The notes under the pieces: generated by a model | What the model saw: only the letters and a program-made list of their open reading frames with translations | Told to the model about the DNA's origin: nothing | The model's database searches: none | NCBI GenBank assembly: GCA_006937955.1 | Contig: SSNP01000017.1 | Span: 2,931,088-2,995,087 of the forward strand | Reading direction: 5' to 3' | DNA: 64,000 nt | Origin: Pachypanchax playfairii | Taxonomy: Eukaryota; Chordata; Actinopteri; Cyprinodontiformes; Aplocheilidae | Shown: in pieces, positions 24,431 through 37,380 of the stretch | How the letters are laid out: every line of letters starts with the position of its first letter | How positions within the stretch are numbered: the stretch's first letter is position 1 | Position numbers and translations under genes: made by a program

Positions 24431-27059
24431 GATCACACACACTCTACTATTGTGCTATTACTTGTTGTTGTTAATTTGCTCTGTATTACTTTGTCAGTAA
24501 ATATTTAACAACAGTGAAAATGATGTGTGCCATGCAGAACATGTCAAATTTATAAACACCAGCTAAATTATTCAGGACAAATTAACAAAAAAAGAGTATG
24601 CAATTTATACATGAAAGAACGGTAAATTATTTATTGCAAGTGTTTATTAATATTTCACTGAAACAATGTAGTGAATAAAGTGCATTTATTGCATCAACCC
24701 TATAGAACAAAGATGTGTTGAAGAAGCTGGTGTGTCTCAGGTGTCAGTCCCAAATGAATATTCACCCTGTGGATGAACTCTGTTCCCCTCGGGCCAGCAG
24801 TATGGAACAACAGCATTAAAACTGGTAAACCCAAACGGAGCTTGATGATTGGCTTGTTTGGGGGTTTGTTTAAATAACCTCTAGCACAAGCTTACAGCAT
24901 GGTCAACTAATAAAATCGGCTTATAGTGACGGAATTACTACTGCTACTTAAATATTAAACAATGTTAATCCACATTGTATGTTTGTTCTTTTCTTTATGG
25001 AAAATGACCCAGAGTTCATTTGATTTATTGAAAACCAAAGACCGATGGGTGCCAACAGTTTAAATCACATGATTCTATCACATGATTCTAACATGATTTT
25101 ACAACTGACAAATATGTATTATTAAAGAACAATTGAAATTGGTAATTGGTGACAAAAATAACTATTAAATATTTACTGAAATGTTAAAAGTGAAAAGCAG
25201 AGGTTTTGGCTACTTGCTGGTTTGGAGGATAATTCAAAGAGAAAGACATCAACAAGCATATTTTGCTGCCGATAAGTCTGGGAATGGTTAAAAAGCATTA
25301 AAGTAAGCACACTTTTTAAAAAAGCTAAGATTTTAAATTAAAGAAGGCAACTGGACTTTTTACTTTAAAATTGAAAATGTCTGTTGCCTCTTCCTGAAGT
25401 TTCAGGTTTAGCTAATTATTACAGAGAAGTGAGAATTTTCATTCAGTTTCTGTAACGAAACAGGTTAACAGAGAGTTGTCAAGAAGATTTTGAGAAAGCC
25501 TGCCAATAAGATGGATTCAAATTGGAGTGCAGCTTCTGAAAGTGGAGTTATCTTCTGCTAACTCTAAAAAGTCTTATGTTCATCCTTCATTCATATTGTC
25601 ATATTAAAACTACTTTATAGTTCCTCATAATCCCTGTTAGCTTGTCTTCTCTATCAATCACTTAACCAATCCCTCAAAGGGGAGTGGTCAGGAAGAGCTC
25701 CTTCATAACTAAAACAATGCTGCAGTTTGGTGGCCTGTGACGCAGGTGAAAAGCCTCAAGATGTGTGCAGACAGTGAAGGGTATAAACCGTATGAGTCAG
25801 AGTGTATCGTGAAATGTCACAGCAGCTGGTGTGTGAGCCAAGTAGGGACTGCTGCTCTGCCATGGCAAGGCAAAAAGAAGACAGCAAAGCTGGCAGGTCT
25901 CTACAGTACCGAAACGCTAGGTAAGTCCCACGTTCATGCACAAAAAGAGATGGGTACATGCATCTTTCTGGAGACACACACATAAACGTAAGCCCCGCAA
26001 GAAGATAATTTGAAAATGTTTGCATTTCTACACATTCCTACAAGCCAGTGATGCTTCTCTGCACTAATCCAGTATTTACTGTAAGTAGCAAATCCTGTGA
26101 TGTTAAAGCCCTAATAACACTCAATCCTATTTCTGCTGAGTCTATTCCACTTAACCTTGAATGGGAAAAGAATCTGCAAATCGGAGATCACTGACTGGTC
26201 CACTACAAATATTCACAAATAGATACAAACACTTAAAAAGATCAAGTTTAAATGTTAGTCTTTACTTAGAGATAAAATCAGCTGTAAATGATCACCACCA
26301 AACAAACAAACAAGCAAACAAAAAAAGTGTAGTAAGTAATTTCAGGAATCAGAAATAAGTAAATATTTCAAATATTTCTCCTTTCTGAAATAATTAGTAG
26401 ATTTTGGATATTAATGTCAGAATTTTCCAAATGTACAACTCAAATGGGATAAGGCAGGTCAGTTTCCATTAAACTACAGTAAATCTGGATTTGATAGAGC
26501 AACTTGTTAAATGAGATGAATTCAAGCCAGAAAAATTATAATCTAAATGATATCACAACTGTAATTACATATAAGAGGCTCAGCTTAGCAGATTAGAACA
26601 AGAAAGACTGAACACAGTTTTTCATTTTTAATCACCAGTGTCTGACTGTGTTTGGAACAGTTCTAATAATTCTTTAATTAACGTGTTGACTGAGAAAAAG
26701 GAGAGGGCACCAGAACTCCCCTCCTCATGCTTATACTCTTTCACCAGCACACATGCACAAACAAATCAATTGGGAGATGAAAGAAATGTCGACTTTAATC
26801 ATCAGTCATCAATTAGTATGCATACCCAAGCAATAGTTGTTAATACAAATATATATGACACTTTAATTTTAGATGGGATCTTTACATTTAATTACATTTG
26901 ATTTTTCATTTTAATAAATTAACTAACACCACTTGTCTGACTCACGTGTGCCTGAGATGTAGTCAAATCATCAAGCCAGAATGAACACAAAAAATCAGTA
27001 ACGTAGTGAAATAGACAGGAAAATATGGCACAGAGCTTAAACTACAACCCATTCAGCCA
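24431..27059. other. AT-rich spacer, no gene seen
   Basis: A small tandem duplication TCACATGATTCTA lies at 25,065-25,090. A pair of opposite-strand frames at 25,737-26,025 (82 and 89 codons) is in somewhat less AT-rich sequence but matches no family I recognise. Nothing else stood out. Confidence 0.5.
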
Positions 27060-27260
27060 TGTTGAGTGTTACAACAGAAGAGCTAAGCCATAATTATTGG
27101 TTTGTGTTAAGCCCCCCTGGTTTTATTGTTGTTTTCTGGGTTTGCTCGGCGACACAACCGTGGCACTGTATTTCACTTCCCTCTCCTGCTCCCTCTATAG
27201 ATAGGAGCAGAGAGCAGCTGGTGAAAAGAGATAAAGTCATGTTCTGAGTGCTTCCCCGTT
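27060..27260. promoter_or_regulatory. Candidate conserved non-coding element (unverified)
   Basis: Contains CCATAATTATTGG around 27,089-27,100, TTTTATTGTTG near 27,121 and a CpG-bearing segment CTCGGCGACACAACCGTGG near 27,144. A homeodomain core next to a CpG-bearing stretch in otherwise CpG-poor DNA is the main reason for flagging it. A 62-codon plus-strand frame (27,059-27,247) is open across the block but unrecognised. Confidence 0.3.
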
Positions 27261-30200
27261 CCAATCTACCTTAAACTGCTCACCCAAGTGCTGGAAGCAC
27301 AATGATAGAAGTGTGAGAGGCAGAAAGTAGATTATAGAACAGGTTCTCCCTACTTTTACACTCCGCATCAACAGAACCAATGAAGAGGTGATGTTTACAC
27401 CTGCTTTGGTTTTACTAGTTGAATCTTGTTTGCACCATTTGATTGTTGTTAGCTAAATACTGTTTGTTATGACCTGTAGAATTATGCATCCATCACCTTT
27501 TTTCCTCCCTCAGAAACTTTGATATAAGTCGAAAAGAATAAAATGTGAGCACAACTGTGAGATGAATATAAAATATTCCCCATTTCTTAATGAAATTAGC
27601 TTTAGCCTCACTGGAGATGTGACCGGTAGCAAAGGAAGGTGACAAAAAGAATCATCTCCCTTCTTTTTTGTTCTTATTACCTTCCACCTTATAATAAGTA
27701 CAAGTCCATAGATGTCCTGAGGTCATGATCAAAGCATCCCAGTGGGGGAAGACTTAAATCAGATCAATAAAACAATTGTATTTAATTGTAGCACTTGAAA
27801 TGAAAATTGAGAATGACATAATTTCTCAATAATTGTGTTGACTTTTTTAATATTTCATGATTAGAAGCCATTAGAGATTTGTCTTCCAATCTAATGCTCG
27901 ATTATTGCATGGATAGATGTCTAGTCTCTGGAACACAAAATGACATTGAACTGTAAAAAAAAAAAAAAAAAAAAGGAAAGAAAGAAGGAAGGAAAAAATG
28001 AAAGTAAATGAATTAAAATGATTTTTGTAAGCAAGGAATCTAAAACTGCCCACTGCGCACACAACAGTTAAAACTAGAATACATACTGTAGATGTCGGCT
28101 GCATAAACCCTAAACATTTTAGAGTTTCATAATAAAAACAAAATGTTTCATGCAATGCTAAAAAATACACCAGTGGAAGGATGTCAATAAAGATCTGGAC
28201 ACTGAGCTGCCGTGTTTAGACCCAATAAAAACTCTATGACTCAGTAGGCGAGTTCCCAAATATAGCATGTACATTCTGAGAGGCTTCCAATCACCATGCC
28301 AGTCATTTTGGGCACTTTAATCTGAAGGTTTCAGTGAAGTGATCAATCTTTTTTTGGTCCACTGGTTTTTGAAGGTGCCCAATAGCCAACTGGCAAGTGT
28401 CCTGGACTGAGAGATTGGCTCTCACTTGTTTGTTAGGGTAACATCTTTGCAGCCATGGCAAGAGGTTAATGAAGCAGATGGTAGTAAACATGCAGGTCAG
28501 TGATGATTTGAATCTACACCTCAGTGTGAGAAAATAGTGTTTTAACTGCTGCTCATATGAACTCATAAATCTGGTGTCAGAAATGAGCACATATGGCAAA
28601 AGAGCCAACATGTGGCAAATGGGTAGCTTAATTTATCTTCAATAGCCCTTGCTGTACTGCCAAAATGAAGTGTTACCATGGCAACAAAGTTGCAATTAGG
28701 GAAAGTAGTATTTCAACTCTCCAATCACTCAAATAAATCAAACTTTTATTCTGCAGCATTGCCAATAGAGTATAATGATCTGTGTCATTTTAGTGAATAA
28801 AGACTATTTGACGAAATTTAAAATCTGGTGTTGGACATAAAGGGAGGCTTGCTGCCAATAATGGACCCTGCAAACACTAATCATGTGTCAGTGACTGGGT
28901 GGTAACATGAAAGCAAGAATGACTTTGCTGGCAAATGTACAATTTAGTTCCAAGAAGTCACAAAGTACCAGTTTGGCTACTTTTCCAAATTTTACATAAT
29001 TCTTCCTAAAATGTCAGCCTGTTTAAGTCAGTCTAGCTATTTTAGTTAATTTACCGATTAAATGTGATGTGCAACATAACGTCCCAAATAAACCTGATTC
29101 TGAATATGACTGAAAATGGGTTTATTCTTTCATTTTGGGTACATAAGGATCTGATCTGTCACAAAGTCTTAACTTGTATGAGCAGCTTCAAAATGACAAA
29201 AAAATGTCAAAGCATTTGCACAGAGTGTTTCTTTTGTCCCCCATGTATGACAGTCTTCCTTTCTTTCTCTAACCAGCTGTTTGCATTAATTGCTCCTCCA
29301 CTTGCTACTGTCAGTCTAGCATTGCACCACCCTAACTGCCTATGAATTGATGACAATAATTGTAATCAAGTGAGACAATGGAGTGAGATTACTGACTGAA
29401 AAGGTCGATTTCTTCTCTATGGCAGAAGCATAAAGAAAAGTGAGAGAGGGTTGTGTCCCTTAAAATAGACAGGATTTCCATTATATGCTAAACAAACACA
29501 ACAGCTGTAGAATTAATCCTAAATGGGAAATGTAGCTTGCACTTATACCATCTGGCATGGTGGGGCATATTAAAATGAAGACAGAATTGGTTGAGTGAAA
29601 CTGATGAGTGCATGCTGAGAAGCGAGCTTCTGTTTTGTCGGGGCTGCTTTTTGTGTTGAAGGAGAAACTGAGTTTTTGAATGTGGAGTAAAAGAGGCTTT
29701 CACTAAAGTCATTCAAAGAAAGGTGCCGTCGATGCCCTCTGTCTGGACCGACGCTAGCATGTCTCTGCTGGAAAAAAGGGAAAAACATCAACTACATATT
29801 GGCTACAAACAATATGGATGCACTGCTGCCCTCTGGGCTGAAAGGCATGATAAAGGAAGAGTTCAGAGGTTTTCAGAAGGAGAATCTTCAAAAGCATTAG
29901 GTGCACAGTGCAACGTGTAAACATTTTGCTACAGTAGTGTTTTCAACTCTATTTTCAGGCAGATTTTAAACCTTTCTTGCAACTTAAAATCTAAATGACT
30001 GTTAGTAAGCAAGCAATCCTGAAGTAAAGTTGCCTCCCACACGTATTGCCTGTCTGCCACATTTTAAATGAATGTTGCATAAAATGTGTTTCCTTTCTCT
30101 ATGCCTCCCTTGCCAGAGAGACACAAAGAAGCAGAAGATTGGGTTTGGTCCATCACCGACATAATGGTCCTGCTGGAGAAATATTAGATCTCAGCAACAG

Positions 30201-31259
30201 CTGGGGTACAACAAACATGTGGCTCCTCCATGGAGACCAACTTCAACCACCTAATGCAATCAACCCAACAAATCACATGTGTGTGCTTGAGCTGTACCCC
30301 CACACTTACACACACATATACTACACGAGGCACAAAGAGGTCTCAGGAAGTCTAGCCATAAGTCAAATTGTCATTGCTCGAATCAGATTTGGGTTCAGAT
30401 TGAAATTTTGTTAATGAAGAATCAAATATTTTCTTCTATCTGCAGCTTCTGGGTCACAAAGCATTTACTGAAGGACAGCAGCTGGGGGCTGGTCCTGGTG
30501 GGGGTAGATGAGGTGAAAGTCTGATGTCAATGAGCAATCTGTTTAATGACAGCGAGAATAGTGACACACATCAATGTAGAAGGTCACAAGTGCCCACAAT
30601 CTACTTATTCTGCAAGCAATAAGATTATCAATGTAAAAAATGTATATTCTTAAATAGGCACACTATTCATTTTTATTTCAGTAAATAAAAAATGTACCTA
30701 CCTATAGCTACCTATAATAAAACTGATATTCCCTTGATGGCTATACAGAAACAAGGTTAAGAAGACTGGCCAACATACCAGTACCAGCAAGGACATTTCA
30801 TTTATAGATGAATATTTAAACATTTTTAACTGTAGATTTTGTTTCTGACTGACCAGTGATCTTCACTGTAAATATTGCCAATCAAAAAGATCATATATTT
30901 GATATCATTTCCAAAGTAAACACAACAAAATGACCTAATCACTGTTTAATCATACAAAACACACAACCTCCTCTGAAAAATGACATTTCACATGCATCCA
31001 ATCCCATGTGCCAGAATACCCATCTGTTGTTGTAAATTATGAATGAGACATTAAAATTTTATCTACATTGAATGACTTTCATTTTTTAATTATGAGACAA
31101 TGATGTACATAATCCTCAGAAATTTGAGTTTTAATTTCTCATGAAAAAAAAAAGAAGAAAAATCCTTGTACCATGTCTTTTGTGAAGTAAAACAGGTCTA
31201 TGGAGTTAAGTGCTGGAATTCTGATCCAATGCAGCCTCCCCTCATTCTGCACATAAATG
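27261..31259. other. Spacer, no gene seen
   Basis: Contains a 20-base A run at 27,955-27,974 followed by a purine-rich GAAAG/GAAGG stretch to about 28,008. A 102-codon minus-strand frame (28,303-28,611) and a 122-codon plus-strand frame (30,046-30,414) are open but show no signal peptide, repeat or domain I recognise. I regard both as chance. Confidence 0.5.
27955..28008. repeat. Poly(A) run and purine-rich simple repeat
   Basis: Twenty consecutive A residues, then GGAAAGAAAGAAGGAAGG-type sequence. It could be the remains of a retroposon tail, but no body is recognisable upstream on the plus strand. Confidence 0.85.
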
Positions 31260-31273
31260 CTGCCACCTGGTGA
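31260..31273 (-). promoter_or_regulatory. CTCF-like binding site
   Basis: The minus strand reads TCACCAGGTGGCAG, matching 13 of 14 positions of the vertebrate CTCF core CCASYAGRKGGCRS; only the first base differs. CTCF binds such sites to form loop anchors and insulators, and orientation matters. One strong match in 64 kb is meaningful but can also arise by chance. The upstream CTCF accessory motif was not evaluated. Confidence 0.45.
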
Positions 31274-34224
31274 TATATTGAAGGCATCCCAGGTTCATGC
31301 AGCTCTTTAAATCTGAGTCATACACATCAAATCAGAATCTGATTTGAGCTTTGGAACCATAAACATCCCCGTGCAACATTCCTATTTTTAATTGGAATGC
31401 TGACCAGCTGCGTACAGGCCATAACGGTCACAGCAATAAAAACCAGTGCTGATTTAAACACGCACACATGCATCATTCATTCAGGTTTGCTTGCACATCA
31501 ATCAAAATAGCTGTTTTGGGTGGTAGGGTTAATGGTATTATTTGTCATGCCAAGGACGTGAGCATTCGTACCCATTGGATGTGATGTCTTTATTAGCAGG
31601 TGCGACAGCAGCCAATTCTGCATCTCTTCCATGTGGAGAAATGCCAACCTGGTAAACCCTTTGGGTTGCTTAACTACACTCCAACCATCCACACCCCTCA
31701 CACACAGTCACACACACGCCCCTTCACACACACAAAGACACACTTTCTAAATAATGGAGGCAAATCTTCAGGAATGACAAAAGAGCATGAAAGAAAAATG
31801 ATAAGAACTATCGTTGATGCAGACTTTTAAAATTTGGAAATGTGCATTTGTGAGAAAAAAAAAAATAGGAAACAAAAGTAAATATCAAGAATCTCTTAGT
31901 GACAGTCTAAGTGCTACATGTTGTTTGGAGTGCAGTTTTCTGATCAGGATCATGCACCCCGCTGGTGTATTTTCATTTGTGATGTCACGGCTCATCAGCG
32001 TATACTAAGTTTTATCTCCAGGGTGTATCACGTACATCCATAGTAGTTGATTAAACAAAGACTCATCAACATAATCAAAATCAAGCACGGGACTGTTAGA
32101 AATGGTTTGCAAATCATTAACAAAATAACATTTTAAACAGTAACGCAGAAGAAGAGAAAGTATATCTGAAAATATGAAATAAAGACAAGCAGTAGAGTCA
32201 GATCTGCCTTTCAGAGATGAGAGGGAACTTGCACCCCACTTAGTCACTATCCTGAGGGTCTGTTTTATCATGAATGTGTAGACAACAAATTTGTTTTCAA
32301 GCAAAAACCAAAACTGAGAGAAAAGCAGATAGAAATCTGTTTATGGAAAAGAAATACACAATTCATCATTGTTTTTATTGCCAAATTTCTAAATAGTTCT
32401 TTTTTACGTTCATATAAACAGTGCATTACCATAGAAATTGCCCCTAATATGCACATGTGAGCACCAAAGTGGGGGATGGAGTTGTTAATCTTGTTAGTTT
32501 CCCGTACCTCTGAGCAGCTCCTGCCACCAGCTCCCATCCTGGGAGGAGAGGGACAATAATAACCCAAAGACACCCAGGAATGCTCACTGCTTCAGGCTAA
32601 AAGTGCGCCTGAAAACCCTACATCTCATTCCTGCTTGTTAATATGCAACTCTGAATTTTTTTACTTTCCTTTTCAAATGATATTTTAGTTTGGTACAGCA
32701 GATACTGCTGAGTGCTGGATTCCTGAGTCAGAGAGAACCAAAAATACATACAGGATTGCAGAATTTCATATTACAGTCTAGAATTAAATTTACCTACCTA
32801 CTATGAAACACCTTTTAAAAATATAAAATACAGCCAGTAAGAAATCTAATGCTGTTAAAGCTGTTCATGTAGTTTGAGTTTGAAGTTGGCAAAAAGTGTT
32901 TGAATCAGTCAGCATTAAAAAACTGAAACAACCCTGTACCTGCACTTTTACACAGAATATCTCTGACACATGAATTAATATCTGAACACAGTAACTGCAT
33001 TGTAGCTAGTCATCACAGATCAATCACTGATCTTTTCGATGAGAAATTGATTGTGTTTGACAGCAATGGATGATCTCTGAGGGAAGACAAGATGCCACTC
33101 CTATATGCTCAGGGGATCTTTAAGGTTGATTGATAAATTTGACAGTTGTCAAGACATGCACACATATATGGACTAACCTTCTCCTGTTGTCTTTGTTTTC
33201 ATGTTATCCATCTGTGTCATGCCACAGATGTTGTAAATAATCTCAAACAGGCTAAAACACTGGCTGTCTATCGATGATGTTTTGCCTCTAAGTATGACCT
33301 TCTTCATTTTTATCTGCTCTCTTCTCTGCATTTGATGCTTCACGATCATGTTTTTGCTGCTGACATATTATTTTCCAAGCGTAGCTGCTAATGTTATTTA
33401 TATTAGCATGCACATTTGGTGTTGGATGGATTGCAAAACAGAAGCCATTAGTTGATAATATGTTGTCTGTTTCTCACTGTTACTCATCTCTAAATTGCAT
33501 TAATGTGGCACACTCGTGTTGGAACCTGTTTGTCTTCCTGTCTCATTTTTATGTTTGTGTTTATGGGTTGGAGCATTGTTCAGCCATCTTTGCTTTCCCT
33601 TGGGAAAGCCTGTGTTAAAATGTCTCTATTGTCAATTAATGAAAGTTTATGTCACCCAGAAAATTTGTTTGGATATATAAAATCCGAACACAAACCAGTG
33701 ATTGAACCGCCGTACAGACTCAGTGTTCATATTTATAGACATTATTCAACAACAATACATCCTCTAGGCAAAGCGCAACACCCACATGATGGGATAGACT
33801 TAACAAAAGGAATGCATATCAAAGGCAATCAGGAATAAATAGATGTATTTGGGGTTTTACAATACATGCTAATTCAACGTAGGCCTGGAAAGGCTTTACC
33901 CACTGATCAACACAACTTCTTATAATAAATATTATACAACAAAATATATGCATTTATTTCTACATGATGAGTTAGAATGCTTCAAACTCTCCCTCCCCCT
34001 TGGCCGCTGTGTGTCAGAGTCAAGAGATATGGCCGTATGTGTCCTCCTACCCCACCCTGTGGTCTGGCTTTGACATGCTCTCACTTTTCTGGCCAAGACG
34101 GAGACAGACAGAAAAGGAAGAGAAGCAGAGAAAAGTGAGAAAATGGGCTGACCCTGATCACATCAGTGCCACATTATTGTAACCTCTGCACATTCTGTGA
34201 TTTATAAGGCCCAAAGAGGTGGAT
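31274..34224. other. AT-rich spacer, no gene seen
   Basis: A CA-rich segment lies at about 31,690-31,743 (imperfect CACACA with interruptions). Open frames up to 111 codons (33,503-33,838) are unrecognised. A patch near 31,390-31,460 (GCGTACAGGCCATAACGGTC is its core) is less AT-rich and has CpGs but is too short to judge. Confidence 0.5.
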
Positions 34225-34490
34225 ATTTTATTGTAATGCATCTAGGTTAATATTGCAGCTCGGGGTCTGAAGCATTAAGCAAGAACATGAATCCAGTGAG
34301 TTTATTTTGCCAGGGTCTAATCAATCAGGGCATACAGTGGGTGGAACAGCTAAGAAAATAGCTCTGCTCTCATTACACAGATAAATCTTGCATCCTATAT
34401 TATAAATTACACACCAACCCAGGGCTCCATTCTGCCAGCCATCATTCCCTGAGTAAAGATCGGGTCAGTAATAAATATTTGGTTTTATGC
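34225..34490. promoter_or_regulatory. Candidate conserved non-coding element with PBX-type motif
   Basis: TAATCAATCA at 34,318-34,327 is the reverse complement of TGATTGATTA, the composite site bound by PBX-HOX dimers. Around it are GCATTAAGC (about 34,272), CTCATTACAC and TTATAAATTACACACC. The block is free of repeats and open frames. Among the regulatory candidates this has one of the more specific motifs, but function is inferred. Confidence 0.38.
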
Positions 34491-35072
34491 TAAAATGTGG
34501 GCAACTGTAATAACTTAGAGGGAGCAAATTGTTCATAAAGTCAGTATTAAAATGCAGACTATTCTCTCTTCCAATATCAGGTCTATATTATAAAAACTAA
34601 ACCTTTGAATTGAGAGAAACCCCAAAGGAAAACCAGCCCAATACATAATATAAATCTAACAACACATATAAATACAGAATGTCATGAATAAAATTACATT
34701 TATACTTGCCAAATGTATTGCTTTGTGCTGCCTCAGAAATCAGTTTGACAGACAAACATAATTTTGTGGGCAACTTCCTTCAAGAAAGAACAATGATTAC
34801 TTTTGTTTCGCACACACCAATACAACTTCATCTTTCTCTCTGCTGCAGCAGTAAGAGGCTTACATGTGTTAAATTTAGTCAATGACAGCATGAGAGACAA
34901 AAAGCTGGACCTGTCATGAGCTAAAGCTCATCCCATGTTTTCAACATATCTCAGAAGAGACGTCTTGAGTTCCTATTTGGGGAACAAACACAAAAACAAA
35001 CAGGAAAAAAGGAGGATTCAAACAATGTGGGAAACTCAGTTTGACTGAATCCAACAGCAATCAGTTACAGCA
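34491..35072. other. AT-rich spacer, no gene seen
   Basis: No repeat, RNA gene or coding frame was recognised between the regulatory candidate at 34.2-34.5 kb and the SINE at 35.07 kb. Confidence 0.6.
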
Positions 35073-35331
35073 ATGGCAGCAGTGGCAGCGGGAGGTCGAG
35101 CAGGTCATCCAGTAATCAGAGGGTTGCCGGTTTGAACCCAGCTCCAGCCTAGTCACTCTGCCATTGTGTCCTTGTCCTCCAAGACACTTAACCTTCCCTG
35201 TATGAATGTTGGTGGTTGTCAGAGGAGTCAATGTCAGACTGACTGCAATACAGCTGTGAGTATGTGAATGAAAACAAGTTTCACTGCAAAGTGCTTCGGA
35301 TGCTTTTGCAATGCATTGTATACATTTAATT
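35073..35331 (+). repeat. tRNA-derived SINE
   Basis: The head reads TGGCAGCAGTGGCAGCGGG (box A region) and GGGTTGCCGGTTTGAACCC (box B GGTTTGAACCC at 35,129-35,139), so it derives from a tRNA and once used RNA polymerase III. The body contains GTGTCCTTGTCCTCCAAGAC and ACACTTAACC, typical of a common percomorph SINE. It ends near GCAAAGTGCTTCGGATGC, a diverged version of a LINE-shared tail. Many substitutions suggest an old copy. Confidence 0.85.
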
Positions 35332-37189
35332 AATCACAAATCAGTAAGGATCATATTAATAACAATTTAAAATTTAACCAAAACCTTCTTACTTTTACGA
35401 ATTTAGCTTGATTAATAACTGACTACCTGAGAAAAAGGTGTCTTAACTGCAGAAACACAAATTTTAAAGCCACAGACTTTAGAACAAACATCACAAATGC
35501 AGCACAGTTCTTTATTTTCCAAAGATATATTTGAAAATAATGACAAAATGCAAAGTGCATTCAGTCTTCTTGAGATCAGTCTGCTGGCTTGCTCAACGAA
35601 GGTAAACACATTTTTTTTATAATTCTGTGACATCAGACATCAAAGATCCACATTGTCAACGTCAGCAGAGCTGGTATCAACACACAAGACAGTGTAAGGC
35701 AAACTACTTACATGACATGATGCATTAATCGCCCTATGTATTAAACTGTGTTCTGTTCATATGTGTGCTTAACAGAGACTTTCTAATCCTCATATTTACA
35801 CTACTGAGGTAAGACAAACTGAGAGGAAAGGAAACAGGGAAACCAGCCAGGGACACATGGATGGGCAAATGGTGTTGATCATCTGGTGAAATGACATAAA
35901 GCCATAAAGCCTGGCCAGTCATCATGTCTGCATACCTCAGTTTTATTTTTAAAAAATATTTAGGGAAGGAAAAACATTTTTTGGCCAAAAACCCCAGCCT
36001 GTAGACATGTTGACTAGCCTCAAAATGGAAAGCTTGAACCTAAAGCGAATGAAACATTTCGGCTTGATGTGTATGTAAGTGTGTTTGGGAAGCAAAAAGG
36101 CTTGTGCTCATATGTGTTTGTATGGTCGTGTGTGTCAGTTTATAAGATATTTTTAAGACACTTTTTTCCCCACAGTGCCACTCAGCAGTGTTAAAGCGAG
36201 AGGCAACTGTGGAGGAAGGGAGCTTGTCAGAGCTGTCTCACTGGGTAATGTTAATATGGCAATGCTAAGCTGGCACAGGACTTAAGCAGCTTACAAAGTA
36301 AAGGGAAATAAACTTGATGATTCCACAGCAGTTTGCAAGACTTTTAAATCCTAAAGAGTTTAAATACACATCCCACCTCATGCTGGCCACAAGAGATCTG
36401 GGTTGATCAGAAACTTGCATATTTCAATGGAAATGCATAGGTTTATCATGATGTGTGATAGCTACATGTTCAAGTGTTTTAAATGTTGAGTATATTCTGA
36501 GTTTTATTTATGGCCCTCTTCTTGCACTTGCCTTTTGGGTAACTCCAACAACAGAGAAAAAAGAATCTACATCTGATTTGTCTGTCTGTCCTCTCATATA
36601 CTTTCTTCTTTTGAAAATGCATTTCCAAATTACAAGGTCTTACCACATGATTTAGGGTCAACAGTGTGATCAACTGGAACAGGTAAACACATCTGCATAA
36701 GAATGCACCATAGCTTTGACCAGTAAACATCCATCATGGAGAAACTTGTGTCAGGTCATAAGTTTCTCTCTGCACATATCAAATCAGGTGGCATGTCATA
36801 GATTCTTACTGACAACTATTAAAGCAATCCGTCTCAAAAATGGCCCTCATAGCTCTTGTGAAATGTAATTCCAAATGTTAGACCCTACATGGAGAGTACT
36901 ACGTGTCCATCATTGTTCGGTGATCTGATGTCATTTTTGGCCCGTAGCAGCTTATGTTTTATTGTTTAAGCGAGATGGTTTTATGGATTTTCTGTCAGTT
37001 TGTTGGATATCAACTGTGACCTGGAGATCAACCTTGTCAGAACCAGGGTCCAAGGATGGCAGTTCCCCTAGCCATCCATACCCCTGCATATTTACCACTC
37101 TGCAACTTCATCCACATCCCACAATCACCAACCATCTGCTTGCACAGGAGTAGTTGTGGATCCCAGTTGTCCATAATTTAACCCAAATT
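35332..37189. other. AT-rich spacer, no gene seen
   Basis: A somewhat G+C-richer patch at 36,160-36,320 includes AATGTTAATATGGCAATGC and might be regulatory. Open frames of 60 to 84 codons match nothing recognised. Confidence 0.5.
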
Positions 37190-37280
37190 TCTCCTGTAAT
37201 GATAATACCCCTAATAAGAGTCCTAATCCCAACATGTGGTACTGCTCAATTACAGTCTTTAGGAGGATGGGATTAGCAGT
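37190..37280. promoter_or_regulatory. Paired K50 homeodomain motifs (candidate)
   Basis: TAATCC at 37,224-37,229 and its reverse complement GGATTA at 37,270-37,275 form an inverted pair 40 bases apart. Otx, Crx, Pitx and Gsc proteins bind this core. The surrounding CTGTAATGATAATACCCC segment adds further TAAT cores. Six-base motifs are common, so this is suggestive only. Confidence 0.25.
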
Positions 37281-37333
37281 GAGGATCGCAAGATGGGAGG
37301 GGGCAGCAAGAGGATGGTGGAATGAGCTGAGCT

Positions 37334-37372
37334 GGGGGTGAGGGGGGAAAGGGGAGAAAAGGGATAAGGGGG
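37334..37372 (+). other. G-quadruplex-forming tract (candidate)
   Basis: Five G runs of lengths 5, 6, 4, 3 and 5 are separated by loops of 3 to 6 bases, satisfying the usual four-run rule of three or more Gs with loops up to 7. The wider block 37,260-37,380 is strongly purine-biased on this strand. The 98-codon minus-strand frame across it (37,125-37,421) is Ser/Pro/Leu-rich because of the composition and is not a convincing gene. Confidence 0.65.
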
Positions 37373-37380
37373 AGGAGAGA

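Noticed and set aside
30046..30414. 122-codon plus-strand frame
   Set aside because: No signal peptide, domain or repeat recognised, and no promoter-like sequence ahead of it. Likely chance.
35129..35139. Possible tRNA gene from box B
   Set aside because: No cloverleaf can be drawn around it, and the downstream body marks it as a SINE.
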